64,000 nt of DNA from Zygnema cylindricum (Eukaryota; Streptophyta; Zygnematophyceae; Zygnematales; Zygnemataceae): contig JBBHKE010002665.1 of NCBI GenBank assembly GCA_037447655.1, positions 9,318-73,317 of the forward strand. The letters run 5' to 3'. The first letter of the stretch is position 1, and each line of letters opens with the position of its first letter. Under the pieces are notes generated by a model. That model saw only the letters and a program-made list of their open reading frames with translations. It was not told where the DNA came from and did not search any database. Positions 46,541-59,060 of this stretch are shown piece by piece. The position numbers were made by a program, and so were the translations under genes.

Positions 46541-49154
46541 ATGCCCGTACAAGAGGAGAAGTCTCAGGGGACCAAGGAGTATGAACCCATGGAGTTTGTC
46601 TTAGATTCTCTTACCAAGGAACCGGCTGTTGCTTCTTCCCCTCCTCTTCCTCCAAGGTTAACTCCCGAAAATTATCCTTCCTTGGCGGAGGCTGCTAGGG
46701 TTTATGTCGAGGAAAGGAAAGAAGCCCGAGCTCAGGCCCAAGAAAGGAACCGAGTGTCTCGCGGTGCTCGGCCAAAGCGGTAGGCGCAGAGGGAGCCCCA
46801 TTTGGGTCTTCTTGTGGATGTCGGGCTTCACACCAAATCCAAGATTCCCTGAGCTGAGATCCAAATAGACAGCGCGATTTTGAAGAATCCTCGTCGTCCA
46901 GATCGTAAGGAGTTCCTTGCACTTCATGACCTCCATGAGCTGAAGGTGAAGAAGGAGGTTGTGTAGAGAGTGGCTTGGACTAATCGAGTTAGGGTGGTTA
47001 GACCCGTGGGAGGGGTGGTGAAGATTTTGAGCAGTTATTTGGAGAGCAGCTCTTCACAGTCGGTGCCGGACCGGTCACAAAGAGTTCCCTATTCTCGCCC
47101 TCCTCCCTCTTACTCTCAGGAAACCACAGCCAGTAAACCGTCCCAAGGGCGGACCTCCTCGAGGCCTCGTAGAGGAGAAGGGGTTAGCAAGAGGGAAGCT
47201 CGAGATACCTTGAAGGGAAAGAGGTTTGACCACAGGGACAGCAAGGGGAGATTCACACCTCTTCCCAAGGAGGAGAAGTCCCCAACTCTTGTGTCCGCCT
47301 CCACAGAGAGATCTTTTCCTACAACAACTTATGTCCGCCCTACCGAAGGGCTATGGCTATCCAAACCAACTAATCCAGAGGTTCCGGGTACGGGCCCAGA
47401 GGATTTGTTCGAGGGAGGGTGGCGGACCAGACGTGATGATCCCGAAATTCTAGGGATGGAGATAGCGGATCTTACCAAAAATTGTTGAAAAGGCCAAGGA
47501 AATAGTGGAAGTTCTTAAATCTCAAGGCAAGGCTACAGCGGGGGCTGGACCCTTCACGGTGGATCGGGAAGCCTTAGAGGTAGAAAGGCGGAAGCTATGG
47601 GAACAGGAGTTGGATCTTATTCGGGAAGCTAGGCGTATATCTAGTGGGATTCTCTGCGGGCAGATTGCTCCTACATTAAGTACCGAGCCGCATCCTGACG
47701 CCCTAGCTTAGGGGAATTCTCCTCTTCGCGAAGCACCCGTCCAAGGTTCCTTCCTCTTATACCAGCCAAAGCCTCCTCTTCAAGGGAAGGGAAGAAACAT
47801 TGACCTAACATGAAGATTTGGGTGGAGATTTACCTCTGATCTGTTTCTCTTCCACTGAAGAACTATCTTTGTATCAGAAGTGGAGGTTGCTTTCCGTGGT
47901 GGCTTTGGTGGAGTTCACGACAGCGAGAGGATTCACATTCCTTTGAGCCCGTCAACACCACTTTCACCAACTCCCGGAAGATCTTCTCCTCCTCTATCAT
48001 CTCACATTCCCGGTCTTATAACCGAGTTGGGGGAGGTTCTCGCCCCCTCTCCCTCTTCATCCTTTTCTCTCGCTGCGGCTGTTCGAAGGTCACTAGATCC
48101 GTCTGTCTTACCCTACAAACACCACGTTTACTCACCACCTCAACAGTGTTCCCCATTCTCCAGCTCAAGAACTCCCCCTCTCGAGTCCTCCTAAAGGCGA
48201 TGAAGGAGACAGACACCATTCAGGAGATAGACATCTTCTCCTCAAAACCCCCAGTCGTCCTCTTCTCCACCACCACAGATTCCCCAAGGACCTTCTTTGA
48301 ACGAACCTCGCCTCCTTATCCCATTGGTGGAGCAAGTTCTTAGGGAAGAACAATACTCTTCTGGATATAGAGGAGTAGTGGGGAACATCATTCCTCGAAC
48401 TATATATTCAAGTGTAGATACTTCCTCTTTGGGAGGGGGATCCTCACCTTTAAGGGTAGCACCTCCTACCAGAGGAGGAGACAGTTTCGTACCTGAGGAA
48501 AAGGACGCCAAAGTAATCTCGCTTGTGCAGTTTGTCAGTCCTACGGTGCCTTTATCTTCCTATTTCTCCAATCCTGCTTAAGAAGAAAAAGAGATGGGGG
48601 ACATCTGGATCTTTAAGGGAGATAGCTCGGGGATGGCATTCTCCGATTTCGAATTGTTGTGGAAATCATTAACCCAATGTGATATCAATAAATACAAGGG
48701 AAGAGTCATTTTGGAGGACTTTGAAACAACCCTCTTCACCATGATGGTCAAGTACCTTTCTGGAAAGGTGTTGGCGGATTACAAAGAGCGTCAACCTCTT
48801 TTGATGGCCCCTAGCATCAAAATCTCGGATCAATTGCTTTTTGGCGTAGCTGCCGAGGAGGCTAACTTGACGCCTGTCCCTTGTGATGGCTACATCTAGA
48901 GACATGTAACCATGAAACTCTGAGAAACAAGGTCCACAATTGATCTTACGAGGGGCTACCGTACTATGGCCCGGATTTGTCGTTTATTCGCGTAGACCTT
49001 TGATAATTGGACGGCGGAAAAGGAGAGCGAAATTAACCCTCCTAGGACATTTCGTTGGTGGCAATAAAATTGTAAAATCACTTTGTCCATAGTGAGACGC
49101 GAGTGGTACAAAGTAGAAATTTTCTTGAGTTGCCGGGGAGACTTCATTGATTGA
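46541..49154 (+). pseudogene. Gypsy gag, plus-strand element (broken)
   Basis: Frames at 46541-46783, 46970-47488, 47505-47711, 47880-48194, 48297-48581 and 48594-48899 are colinear with the minus-strand gag pieces. Landmarks: VQEEKSQ at the start, LTPENYPSLAEAARVYVEER, VRVVRPVGGVVKILSSYLES, IHIPLSPSTP, and the capsid-like MAFSDFELLWKSLTQ...LADYKERQPLLMAP. The gag is unusually long (over 2.3 kb) and rich in Ser/Pro and Lys/Arg. Stops and frameshifts break it. Confidence 0.7.
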
Positions 49155-49625
49155 GGAGGAATAAGCTGACTTGAAGCTTGAAGCTTATGTTAGATTTCCT
49201 GAAATGGATTCACATGTCCACACTTCAAAATTGAGCCGGCGGGGTTGAACACAGGACCTTTCGCCCACCGCGAACTACCATCGCCACCATTTCGATGTTG
49301 GCCCGGCGGCATCTTATTTATTAGTGCTCGGTATGGATATTTCCATATCTACCCGTGGGACCCGCTTCCGTGGCCAATCCCCCCCCTCCGCGGAAGCCCG
49401 TCAAACCATCCGATCCCGCTCGTACCATGTTAGATTTCAGAAATCCGGATTCTGCATGTCCCACACTAAAATTAGTACCGGATTGAACACGGGACCTTTT
49501 CCCTCTCATAACGCATGCATTGATGTGAAATTTGGCCCGGTCGTCACCCATTTATTACGGCTACCGAGTATGGATATTTCCAGCCCTACCCCGTACGACG
49601 CCACGTGCAATCCAACAGCTTAAGG
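49155..49625 (-). repeat. Tandem pair of tRNA-like (SINE-like) repeats inside gag
   Basis: Two related units of roughly 200-240 bp. On the minus strand each has GGAAATATCCATAC, then a GACGACCGGGCC-like block, a tRNA-like stretch with B box (GGTCCCGTGTTCAATCC and GGTCCTGTGTTCAACCC) and the tail GAAATCTAACAT. The units lie at about 49190-49340 and 49426-49620. No unit of this kind is seen in the minus-strand gypsy copy at this position, so it is an insertion. Assignment to SINEs is tentative. Confidence 0.5.
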
Positions 49626-50584
49626 GGAAGCAAGTAGCAAAGAGCGGGTCAAAACTAGCAATGGGAGCAGATGAGCGAGTGTTCTTTTACAATTGTATGA
49701 ATTGTCACTAACCAGGCCATAGGCGGAAGCACTGCAGCCGAAAATTGAAACCGGAGCTAGCACTAAAGCAGAAGGAATGGGAAAAAGAACGTGCAGAGAG
49801 GACCCGAAAGTAGCAAGAACGGCTCAAATGAGAGGGGGGGTGGGAGAAAACACCGGTAACCAAGGATACTTACCGCCCAAAGCCCCGGAGCGAAACCTCT
49901 AAGATATCCCAATCTTAGTTGCGACAAATCAAACTTCCAAAGTTTGATGAGGCTCAAATCTCCAACGAGATCCTGATTAAATATACCACCAAGGGCGTTA
50001 AGTATGAAGCTTATGGTTTTCTTGGCCACAAGGAATGGCAATGTTTCCGGAAGAACGAAGTTCCTAAGGAAATGATGAAATTTGCTTTGTTTACTGGAGA
50101 GGGGGAAATGGCTATTAACCCCCTCCCACTTTAACTTCTTTACCCTTGGGGGCACCAAGTTCCGTCCCCGCCGGAGAGACGTTAGCGGGCATCGGTTGCT
50201 CCGACAAGGCTTTTGCCGGAAATCATCATACAGCAATAGAGTCAGCAAACTAGCCGCAATGGCTGTAGAGTTAGCTGCCTCCGCTTGAAGTCTTATTCTC
50301 AAGATGCTCTCTTAGTGCAAAGCATAATGACTCCAAAAGCAAAAACATGAGTTGATACAGTCAGCGTAACTTGAGCTTCAAGCACAGTGAATGCCAACGA
50401 TGACGACTTATTGGGTTAGGATTTGGAACCCCCAAATGCCCACCATGCCCAAACTTTCCTGTCCGGAGCTTGGAATGTTAGGGTGGGAGAGAGTCGCTGC
50501 CAACTCCGCAATTTCACCTCGATGCAAAGACAAGACAGGCAGAAAATGGGTTAGAGGGATCACAACCGAAAAACTACAGGGCGT
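49626..50584 (+). pseudogene. Gypsy gag nucleocapsid region, plus-strand element (broken)
   Basis: At about 49680-49745 a zinc knuckle reads CMNCH, stop, PGHRRKHC (C-x2-C-x4-H-x4-C), followed by the basic stretch KLKPELALKQKEWEKERAER that is also found in the minus copy at 25400-25560. A frame at 49919-50134 follows. Stops prevent translation as one protein. Confidence 0.6.
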
Positions 50585-51634
50585 TTGTCATTTACTCTCA
50601 AGGCAGTAATACTGTACATCAACATTGGCCAAGGAATCAAATCCAATCACCCACCATCTCTTCCTTCCAAACCTAAATTGCCTTCCGGTTTTGAAAATTA
50701 CCAGAATGAGAAACAACAGCAAGAGAAGGAGTCACTGGAAGAAGAAAAGAAAGATAATCACGACTGGTTTGAAAAATATATGGCAAAATGCTCGGAGAAT
50801 GACACTCCCCAAACACTTCTAGTCGCAGAATCCGGCTCCGAGAGTGAGAAAGAAGAACAAAATCAAGATCCGCAGCAACCGAACTCATCCCCATCTTCAC
50901 CGAAAGCAACCATTCTTTCCTCTAAACCGGTTGATATGCTAGTCCGGCACCTCATGCCATTTGCCCTCACAGACGTGAAGACTCTAGCATCCTCCCACAA
51001 CCTGTCTGAAGAAATCCTCATTGAGGCATTGGGAGAAGAAATCCACTCTAGAAAAGGGAGGGTTGACAGGGTATCCTCGCCAATGGCAGGCTTTTTGTCC
51101 ACAAACCCGGAAACACTTTTAGTGGATAGGGACTACAATGCCTTATGGGCTTTTATACTGAACCGAATAGGAAACTTCAAGCTCAGCGCGTACAGGGGAT
51201 ACCATGACGCTGTGGTCGACACCGAAGAGCTCCCTAATCTCATCACCACCTCTGCTTTTAAAAAAATGCCCGAGGAAATCCGGCCTGAAATCTGCCCAAG
51301 CAATATCTACTTAAGCACTGTAAGCAGCGGCAATCAACTAGTCCATGGAATAATCAAGGCCATGGAAATCAAGTTTTCTGATGACACACGCCAACGGGTG
51401 AAAATTGAGCTTCTCTTCTGTGTGGTGGATGGGACCCAATTCGAAATTCTGTTGGGAATGGCCACTTGGACCCGGCTCAATATGAGTTTGAGCATATGGA
51501 AGGAACAATGTACCGTTCGAGACCCCGGAAATCCGGAACGAACCACAGTGGTGGTTCCTTTAGATTTAAGGAACCGAATAAGACAAATGTCCCAGTGTTT
51601 GGTTGCTACCCAGTGTACACTACATCATCTTTGA
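50585..51634 (+). pseudogene. Gypsy aspartic protease region, plus-strand element
   Basis: A 349-codon frame. The first half is an acidic, low-complexity linker. Residues about 115-190 match the minus copy (VRHLMPFALTDVKTLASSHN). Near residue 215, DAVVDTEELPNLITTSAF aligns with the retropepsin active-site stretch, but has Glu where Gly is usual. The C-terminal part (LLFCVVDGTQFEILLGMATW) resembles the second half of retropepsins, where ILLG precedes the last strand. The frame lacks a normal start, because it is part of a polyprotein. Confidence 0.65.
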
Positions 51635-51726
51635 CGGAACTATTTGGTAGTTCTACCGATCTCGCCAGAGAAATCTAAGAAATCCCAATTTCCAAGCGGT
51701 GGGAAAAAGAATATAAGAATAGATTA

Positions 51727-52740
51727 TTGCAGGTAGCAAAACTCTGGCGGGGAGTGGATAAGGCGATTTCAGCCTTATCATTAAAAGAAGTCGTTTCTAC
51801 ACCATTTTCTAATGCTTCCAAACACAAGTTTGATAACGAGGAGTTCAATCGACAAGTGGTGTCATTGGCAGTCTCCGATTCCGGACTGCGTATTTTATCT
51901 TTATTTTCAGGAGTTAGTTCCGATTTGGAAGCGGTTTTGAAAACATGATACTAGGTGGAGTCATACGCAACCATGGAAATATTACCCGAGCCTTCAGCTG
52001 TCAGCAAACACCGCCTCCACCAATTTCATCACCTATATCCTCAACAGCTACTGGTGACCTCCTTTTCCAAAGCTCACAGGAGCCTTCCCCAAATGTAGAA
52101 AACATCATGGCGACCGATCTAACCAATTTTGGAAAAGTGGATTTGGTGTCGGCAGGCTGGCCTTGTCAAGGATACTCCCTCGCGGGACAAAGGAAAGGGC
52201 ATCAAGAGCGCAGAAGTGGAACATTTTACCGGATGATTAAATTAATCAAGTGGCTTCAACAGCTACAAGACACACCGATGCGGTTCTTTTTGGAAAATGT
52301 CCACCCAGGTGATGATAGAAGAAAACAAGTTGCAGACAGCTGGAATCATGTAACCCGGATTTTAGGAGCTCCCTTGGTTTTTGACGCCCCACAGATTGGA
52401 TCCCATGCACACAGAGTAAGGGCATATTGGAAAAATATGATCGCGCTTCTAGTACTCCAACGACTGCTGGACACACAAATTCCCGACCCCCTGAATTCGG
52501 TGAAGCAAATACTTAGGGAAGGCAAAATGGCCACCTTGTGACGCGACCAAACTACTCTCCTTTCTTTTGGTGTAATAAACCGGGATTACTACGAAAAATA
52601 CTCCTGATTTTGGCTTCTTTCCCTAACAGACACGCTTATCAGAAAGTAGTAGCGGGAATGATTTTTGACAGTAAGGCGGGGATTTGGGCAGCACCAACAA
52701 TTGCAAAACGAGAAGAAGCAATGGGATTTCATAAAGGCAC
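51727..52740 (+). pseudogene. Cytosine-5 DNA methyltransferase in the plus-strand gypsy element, main part
   Basis: Motif I is LRILSLFSGVSSDLEAVLK (about 51886-51942), the AdoMet-binding strand and loop. TGA (51946-51948) and TAG (51952-51954) follow, then VESYATMEILPEPSAVSKHR, then a frameshift. Motif IV is VDLVSAGWPCQGYSLAG, with PCQ at 52161-52169. Motif VI is FFLENVHPG, with ENV at 52293-52301. A motif VIII-like stretch is DAPQIGSHAHRVRAYWKN. A motif IX-like stretch is APTIAKREEAMGFHKGT, ending where copia B2 is inserted. The HxHRxRxxWxN form and SGTFYRMIKLIK resemble DNMT3/DRM enzymes more than DNMT1 or bacterial Dcm, by eye. It is flanked by gypsy protease and RT, so it is part of the element. 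Domain order and the catalytic Cys, Glu and Arg are kept, but three lesions and one insertion inactivate it. Confidence 0.85.
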
Positions 52741-53629
52741 TGAAATTCTGTGGTCTCGATTGACCCACTGAATGAGCAGCCTATGTAAAGCCTCTAGGAT
52801 AATATTTGCCCCTTCTACTTTACCGCTGAATAAGCGCTTCCCATGCACCCAAATATTCTGAATACTCTCACCCCTCTGAGGACAAGACTACCCATAGTCA
52901 AACGCAAAAAGAATCACTGAATTTGCTCCCTTGAGCTGTAAGTTATGGCTGGTCAAAGATGACCTTTATAGTTACAAGCTCTCTTAGAGAGAGAGGTACC
53001 TAAATATTACTAAGTCTTGGTCTGCCTACTCACGACTACCTACTACTAAACACTAGTCCAATAGGAACACTATATAGTACAAGAAGGTACAATGGGCGAT
53101 GTACTTATTGTACAACCATTATACGACAAGGTTTACAAGGTGACACCTGTCTAATCGGAAGCCATGGTTCCTCCTCCCATCTTCTCCGGTATCAAATAAT
53201 GTGGTGCCACTTGGCACCGCGTGACGCTATATTCGTATGCTGCCAAAAGCTCACTTCGCGTGGCGGCTATAATGCCGGTCGTCCAATCAAAACATATTTT
53301 ACATGGTTCAGATTCGCGTACATGCAGGAATTGCTCCTTTTGGTTAGTCTGCTGTTAATAAATTGTTGCGTTAATGTATATGTATTTATGAAACCCTTCA
53401 CGTATGTCGTTTCGTAACGCCTTAATGGTTAAGGCGTTAGACTATAGAGAATCTAGAGGTCGCAGGTTCAAATCTAGACTTAGGCATCATTTTAGCAAAA
53501 TACCCTTTACTTCAAAAACTGCCACTTTCTAAATATTGCGGCAGCCATGGCGCGCCTTTCATCCTCACTCTCTTTCTTTAAAGAAAAACTAAAATAGGGA
53601 AGTGAACTATTAATTACCTCTTTTCAACA
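52741..53629 (-). repeat. 3' LTR of copia B2
   Basis: 889 bp. It includes at 53414-53486 a tRNA-like stretch with the palindrome CGCCTTAATGGTTAAGGCG and the B-box-like GGTTCAAATCT. Confidence 0.85.
53414..53486 (+). other. tRNA-like segment in LTR B
   Basis: TAATGGTTAAGGCGTTAG resembles a tRNA A box and D arm, and GCAGGTTCAAATCT a B box, 30-40 bases apart. The same segment is at about 58735-58805, 30250-30320, 35605-35675 and 28330-28400 in other LTR B copies. It lies antisense to the copia genes. The T stem is weak, so this is a tRNA-like promoter module at most. Confidence 0.45.
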
Positions 53630-53639
53630 CTCCCCTTAA

Positions 53640-56600
53640 TTCCTAGTCACTTTTCAATTTTAATCCACAGTTTTCTCTGCAATAAATCAACTTAGGGGAA
53701 GGCACTGATTTTGTCATCATGTTTGCAATCATTTCTCTATCAGTTTTATGAACCAATTTAATAATTTTATTTTCTACCTTCTCTTTGACAAAGCTTGGTC
53801 TAATATCCATATGCTTAGCTTTGAAGTGATGTTTCGGATTAGCTGCAATAGAGATAGCAGCTTGATTATCACAAAAAACATTTTGAGTTCCAAACTTCAT
53901 GAACCCATGTTCTTTAAGAAGAGATTTCACCCACATTAATTCTTTGGTGGTAGCACAGGAAGCCATGTATTCAGCCTCCATAATGGATTGAGCAACTAAT
54001 TTTTGTTGCTTGCTACTCCAACAACATGCACCAGATCTAATTTGCAACACATATCTAGTCTTACACCTCCTTAAGGCACATCTCCATAACTGGCATCACT
54101 CCAAGTGGTGATGTGAGTGTGCTCCCCTCCCAAATGCAACCATAATTCCCTTGTCCCCACCAAATACCTCATCACCCTTTTTAGTAGCCTACCAGTCTCT
54201 CTTTCTTGGTTCATTTAGATTTCTACTAAGGACACCTACAGCTGCAGCTATATGCGGACGGGTACAGTTTATAAAATAAATTAAGCTCCATATAATCTGT
54301 CGATAAGGGATATTTTCCATAAATCTTCTTTCTATCTCATCCATCTCATCATTAATGATCAATATTCCTCCCTCTTCACACCCCCCACACACTTTTTTCA
54401 AATCCATAGGAGTAGTACATCCGTTTGCTTTCTCCATTTGAAATTTTTCTAGCATATTACTAATATTTTCTTTTTGAGTTAGTCTTATAATCCTATTCCC
54501 TCTATCTCTCTACATTTGAATTCCCATAATGTACTTTGCTTCGCTGAGATCTTTCATGTCAAAGCGGGTTCTAAGATCTTGTTTTAGTTTGTTAATTTTA
54601 TCTAAGGACTTGCTTAAGACCAACAAATCATCCACATAAATAGCAATAAATATCACTCCATCCTCATCCTCAAATATTTATATGGAGTGATCTGAACTAA
54701 TTCTGATATACCCCAAACTGGTCAGAAATTTGTCAAGCTTTATATTCCACTGTCGCGGGGCTTGCTTAAGCCCATAGAGTGATTTTATCAGTTTGCAAAC
54801 TTTATTTTCTTCCCCACCTTCCACGAAACCTTCCGGTTGCCTCCTGTAAATTTCTTCTTCTAACTCTTCGTGCAAAAAGGCCGTTTTAATATTCATCTGG
54901 TGGATTTCCATATCCTCCGCTGCGGCTATACTTAAAAGGATTCTAACCGAAGGAAATTTCACTAGAGGTGCAAAGGTTTCTTCGTAGTCTATCCCCTCTT
55001 TTTGAGTATATCCTTTTGCAACTAACCTAGCTTTGTTCCTCTCAATGGTATTTTCCGGATTTACTGTAAGTTTAAAAACCCACTTACATCCAATCGATTA
55101 TCGGTTCGGTGGACAATCTACCAACTCCCATGTATAGGCTTCCATAATAGAGGCCATTTCTTCATTTATAGCTGTGATCCACCGGCTACTTTTTGGAGTG
55201 TTTATGGCCTCTAAGTATATGTGAGGTTCATCTGGGTGAGACATCTTTGTGAGTTGGTTTTTTACTTGTCTTTCTTGAAGTCGTTTATTACTTCTTCTCC
55301 CCCCTTCAAAATCGGACGCCGGTATAGAAGGAATCCTTGAGTTTCGTTTAGGGAGATTTTCAGCTCCCCTATCTTCCAATTCCGGTGTCTCATCAAGTTC
55401 CTCATCGATTTCCACTTTGTATTGTGGCGTTGCCTCGGATGTTGTCCTTTCCTCCTTCTCCTTTGGTAGATCTGCAGATTTTTCTTTTTCTCCCTCTTCT
55501 TTCTCTTCATTTTCAAAATCAAAGGTAGAAAACTGATCCGTTTCAAATCTTATTTTGACTTCCTTATTATATTTGAATGGATCAATGGACCTCTCTTCAT
55601 TTATCTTTACTATGTGTTTCACTTAAATTATATCTTTCTTTTTCAAGTCATACACTCAGTATCTTTTTGTGCTCTCATCATATCCTACAAGATATCCTAG
55701 GTTCCCTCTTCCCTCTAACTTCCATTTAGTCTTATCGGAATCCAAACTGTAGACTTGAACTTTGAACACTCTCAAACTAGACAAATTAGGTTTTCTTCCT
55801 GTCCACCTCTCATACGGAGTTTCCTCCTTATTTGCTGAAGTTAGGACTTTATTTTTGATGAAATGAGCATAGTTCAAAGACTCCGCTCAAAACTACAACC
55901 CTATCCTCTAATCAGTTAACATACTTCTGGACATATCTCCTAAAGTTTTATTCACTCTTTCTGCTACTCCATTTTGTTCAAGATTATAGGGAACAGTTTT
56001 CTCATGATGAATTCATTTTTCCTTAAGATATTCTTCGAATTCCCTTGAGGTGTATTTTTTCCCATTATCACTTCTTATCTCTCTTATTGAGGTTTTAGAA
56101 GTTTTTCACTCCATACTTTATACTCTTTGAAACAGCTTAATAACTCGGACTTATGTCTGAGAAAGTATACCTTCGGTATCTAGACCAATCATCTGTGATG
56201 GTTAACATCCATCTCTTCCCCCCATGTTAAGCATACCTAGCAGGTCCCCAAAAATCAGTGTGAACTAGATCTAATATTTTCTCTCTCCTAAATGTGGTTG
56301 CCTTTGGAAATGGAAGTCTATGAATCTTCCATTGGGCACATCCACTATAATCATCAATGGTCTCATCATCCTCAAAAGTAATACCCTTCACTATTCCTTT
56401 TTTCTTCATTTTCTTTAATCTATCTAGATGCACATGCCCCAACCTTTTATGGCAAAGCATCATCTCACTTGCACGCGAGTAGAGAACACTCTTTTCATTG
56501 CAAAGAACAATTTTGAACATTCCTTGATTGCCTTTCTCAACTATGAAATAAACCTCATTATCAAAGCTTGCTGTGAAGATTCCTTTCCTAGTTCTTGTTT

Positions 56601-58057
56601 CATACTCATTTTCATCTAAGAAAACTGTTGAGACCAAGTTTTTACTAAACTGTAGAATGTAAAGAACGTCTGAAAGTGTTACAATTGAGGCCTTTCCTTC
56701 AACTAGAACCTTCAAGTCAACAGTTCCAACAAGACTTGTGGTTTCTACTCTACCATCTTCGTACTTTATCTCAACTCTTGGAATCTTTCTCAGTTTAGTG
56801 AACCACCTTTTATCTTTGCACATATGCATTGAGGCCCCTGAGTCTATGATCCACCAATCTTTAAGTGGTTCCCTCTTACCTTTGAAAGCACAATTTTGTC
56901 TCCGTGGAATGTCAACATGCTTTTTAGTGTTTTTCGGATTAAGAACAAGCTCCTCAAGCTCCTCATCTAGTTCAGTTTTTCCTTCCACTTCCTCATCATG
57001 AACTTGAGTCACGAAAGCCTTTTTCTTTCCTACATCAATTGAGGTTCCCTGACCATCTTTCAGTCGAAGATCTGCAAGTTTGGCACAATCTGCCATATAG
57101 TGTCCCGGTTTCTTGCAAAAGTGACATAATCCTCCTCGAGAAGTTCCTCTCCCCTGTCTATCAAATCTGCCACCTCCTTGTCCTCTTCCACCAAATTTTT
57201 GATAGGGATCTTTCTCTCTCTCCTCATCACGCTTCCGCCAATCAGCGCGTGCAGACAATGCTTGAACACTTGGACTCCCTCTCTTAAGCTCTATGGTGAT
57301 TTCTTTCCCTAAAATCATTCCCAATGTGTCATCCCAATTCCAATTGCTATCTCCCATGTCCTGCAATTGGTTAATGATATTCTCATACTCTTCAAGTATT
57401 TTCATCATTAATGTGTTCACTCTTTGTCTCTCGGACCATGAGTTACCTGCACTCTCTAACTCTCCAAATAATGCTCCTAAATCATTGCAATAATTATTCA
57501 TACTTCCTCCTTTATACGTATAAGCTGCAATCTTATTTTCGGCCAACTGTTGTTGCTGCAATGATCCTCTCTTATATTTATAAACTAGTGATATCCAAAT
57601 CTGAGATGGAGATTTGACATGCATAAGAGAAATGGCAATGCCCTTTGCTACACTTTTAAGAATTAAGATCTTAGCAACCTTGTCTTTGTGGTTCCACTTT
57701 TCATACTCTAAACTTTCTGTCTAAACCCTTGTCGCCGTTTTTGGTGGTGCTGCTGCCGATATCGCCTTTGGCAATGGTGTCACTTGAGTTGGAACTCCTC
57801 CCTTTTCTCATTCCATGACAATGTCCTCTCTTTCCTCATCTTCATCCTCGGTGATGGTGGCAACAGTTCTACCAACTGTAGAGGCGGAGGTGCCATAAAA
57901 ATGTGTCCCTCCAATCCCAAGTGGAGGTGGGAATCGAATTTGTCTAGACACTATGCCCTATAGATGCTTCTAAAATTTTTCTCCCTACATCATTCTTTCC
58001 CAATAAATAAAGTCTGATCCATCAAATATGGGCACCCTAAAGGGTGGGCCGATAACC
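53640..58057 (-). pseudogene. Copia B2 gag-pol (broken)
   Basis: The largest frame, 56227-57624 (465 codons), covers gag, a zinc knuckle CHFCKKPGHYMADC, the protease IIDSGASMHMCKDKRWF and the integrase zinc region CHKRLGHVHLDRL. Further fragments are integrase tail 55656-55877, linker 55098-55622, RT 54678-54962 and 54189-54455, and RNase H 53643-54050 (SKQQKLVAQSIMEAEYMASC). The start codon inside the LTR is mutated (ACG at the position of ATG). The element cannot make its own proteins. Confidence 0.85.
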
Positions 58058-58946
58058 TGAAATTCTGTGGTCTCCGTTGACCCACAGAATGAGCAGCCTA
58101 TGTAAAGCCTCTAAGATTATATTTGCCGCTTCTACTTTCCAACTGAATAAACACCGCCCAGGCACACAAATATTCTGACCACTCTCACCCCTGTGAGGAA
58201 AAGACTCTTTTGAGTCAAACGCAAAAAGAATCACTGAATTTGACCCCACTGAGCATTAAGTTATGGCAGGTCAAAGATGACCTTTATAGTTACAAGCTCT
58301 CTTAGAGAGAGAGGTACCTAAATATTACTAAGTCTTGGTCTGCTTACTCATGACTACCTACTACTAAACCCTAGTCCAATATGAACACTATTTAGTACTA
58401 GAAGGTACAATAGGCGATGTACTTATTGTACAACCATTGTAAGACAAGGTCTCCAAGGTGACACCTGTCGAATCGGAAGCCATAGTTCCTCCTCCCATCT
58501 TCTCCGTTATCAAATAATGTGGCGCCACGTGGCACCGCGTGACGCTATCTCCGTATGCCGCCAAATGCTCACTTCGCGTGGCGGCTAAAATGTCGGCCGT
58601 CCCATCATAACATATTTTATACGGTTCAGATTCGCGTACATGCAGGAATGGCTCCTTTTGGTTAGTCTGCTGTTAATTAGCAGTTGCGTTAATGTATATA
58701 TATTTATGAAACCCGTCACGTGTATCGTTTTGTAACGCCTTAATGGTTAAGGCGTTAGGCTATAGAGAATCTAGAGGCTGCAGGTTCAAACCTAGACTTA
58801 GGCATCATTTTAGCAAAATACCCTTTACTTAAAAAATGCCACTTTCTAAACATGGCGGCAGCCATGGCGCGCCTTTGATCCTCACTCTCTTTCTTTAAAG
58901 CAAAACTAAAATAGTGAAGTGAACTATTAATTACCACTCTTGAACA
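58058..58946 (-). repeat. 5' LTR of copia B2
   Basis: 889 bp, ending CAGAATTTCA in element orientation. It is followed by GGTTATCGGCCCACC, the half-tRNA primer site with one mismatch. Confidence 0.85.
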
Positions 58947-58951
58947 GGCAC

Positions 58952-59060
58952 CACGGCAGCACGAAGTAATTCAGACCTTTAAAGGTGCATCTTAATTGGG
59001 CACAGTATGGATCTTAATTTAATCACATGGGTACTCAAGCATGCACTCGCCTTATCCAGT
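58952..59060 (+). pseudogene. Methyltransferase C-terminus (motif X-like) after copia B2
   Basis: Continues the frame broken at 52740: GTTAARSNSDL, a TAA stop, then RCILIGHSMDLNLITWVLKH. This fits the end of DNMT3-type domains, where an RLLGRSW...VI-H-F stretch closes the AdoMet site. Joining it to 51727-52740 gives a methyltransferase of near-normal domain length. Confidence 0.65.

Larger units (their letters stand above)
52741..58946 (-). mobile_element. Copia element B2, complete but decayed, 6206 bp
   Basis: LTRs of 889 bp (52741-53629 and 58058-58946), perfect target duplication GGCAC (52736-52740 and 58947-58951), primer site after the 5' LTR and purine tract TTAAGGGGAG before the 3' LTR. 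It is inserted within the methyltransferase gene of the plus-strand gypsy element: the coding sequence resumes in frame at 58952. Confidence 0.9.

Noticed and set aside
51945-52541. Bacterial Dcm-type restriction-modification gene or contamination
   Set aside because: The PCQ motif alone fits, but it lies between gypsy protease and RT in two elements, and the HRVRAYW stretch is closer to eukaryotic DNMT3/DRM types.
53414-53486. Genuine tRNA gene
   Set aside because: The same sequence is present in every LTR of the family and the acceptor and T stems do not pair well.
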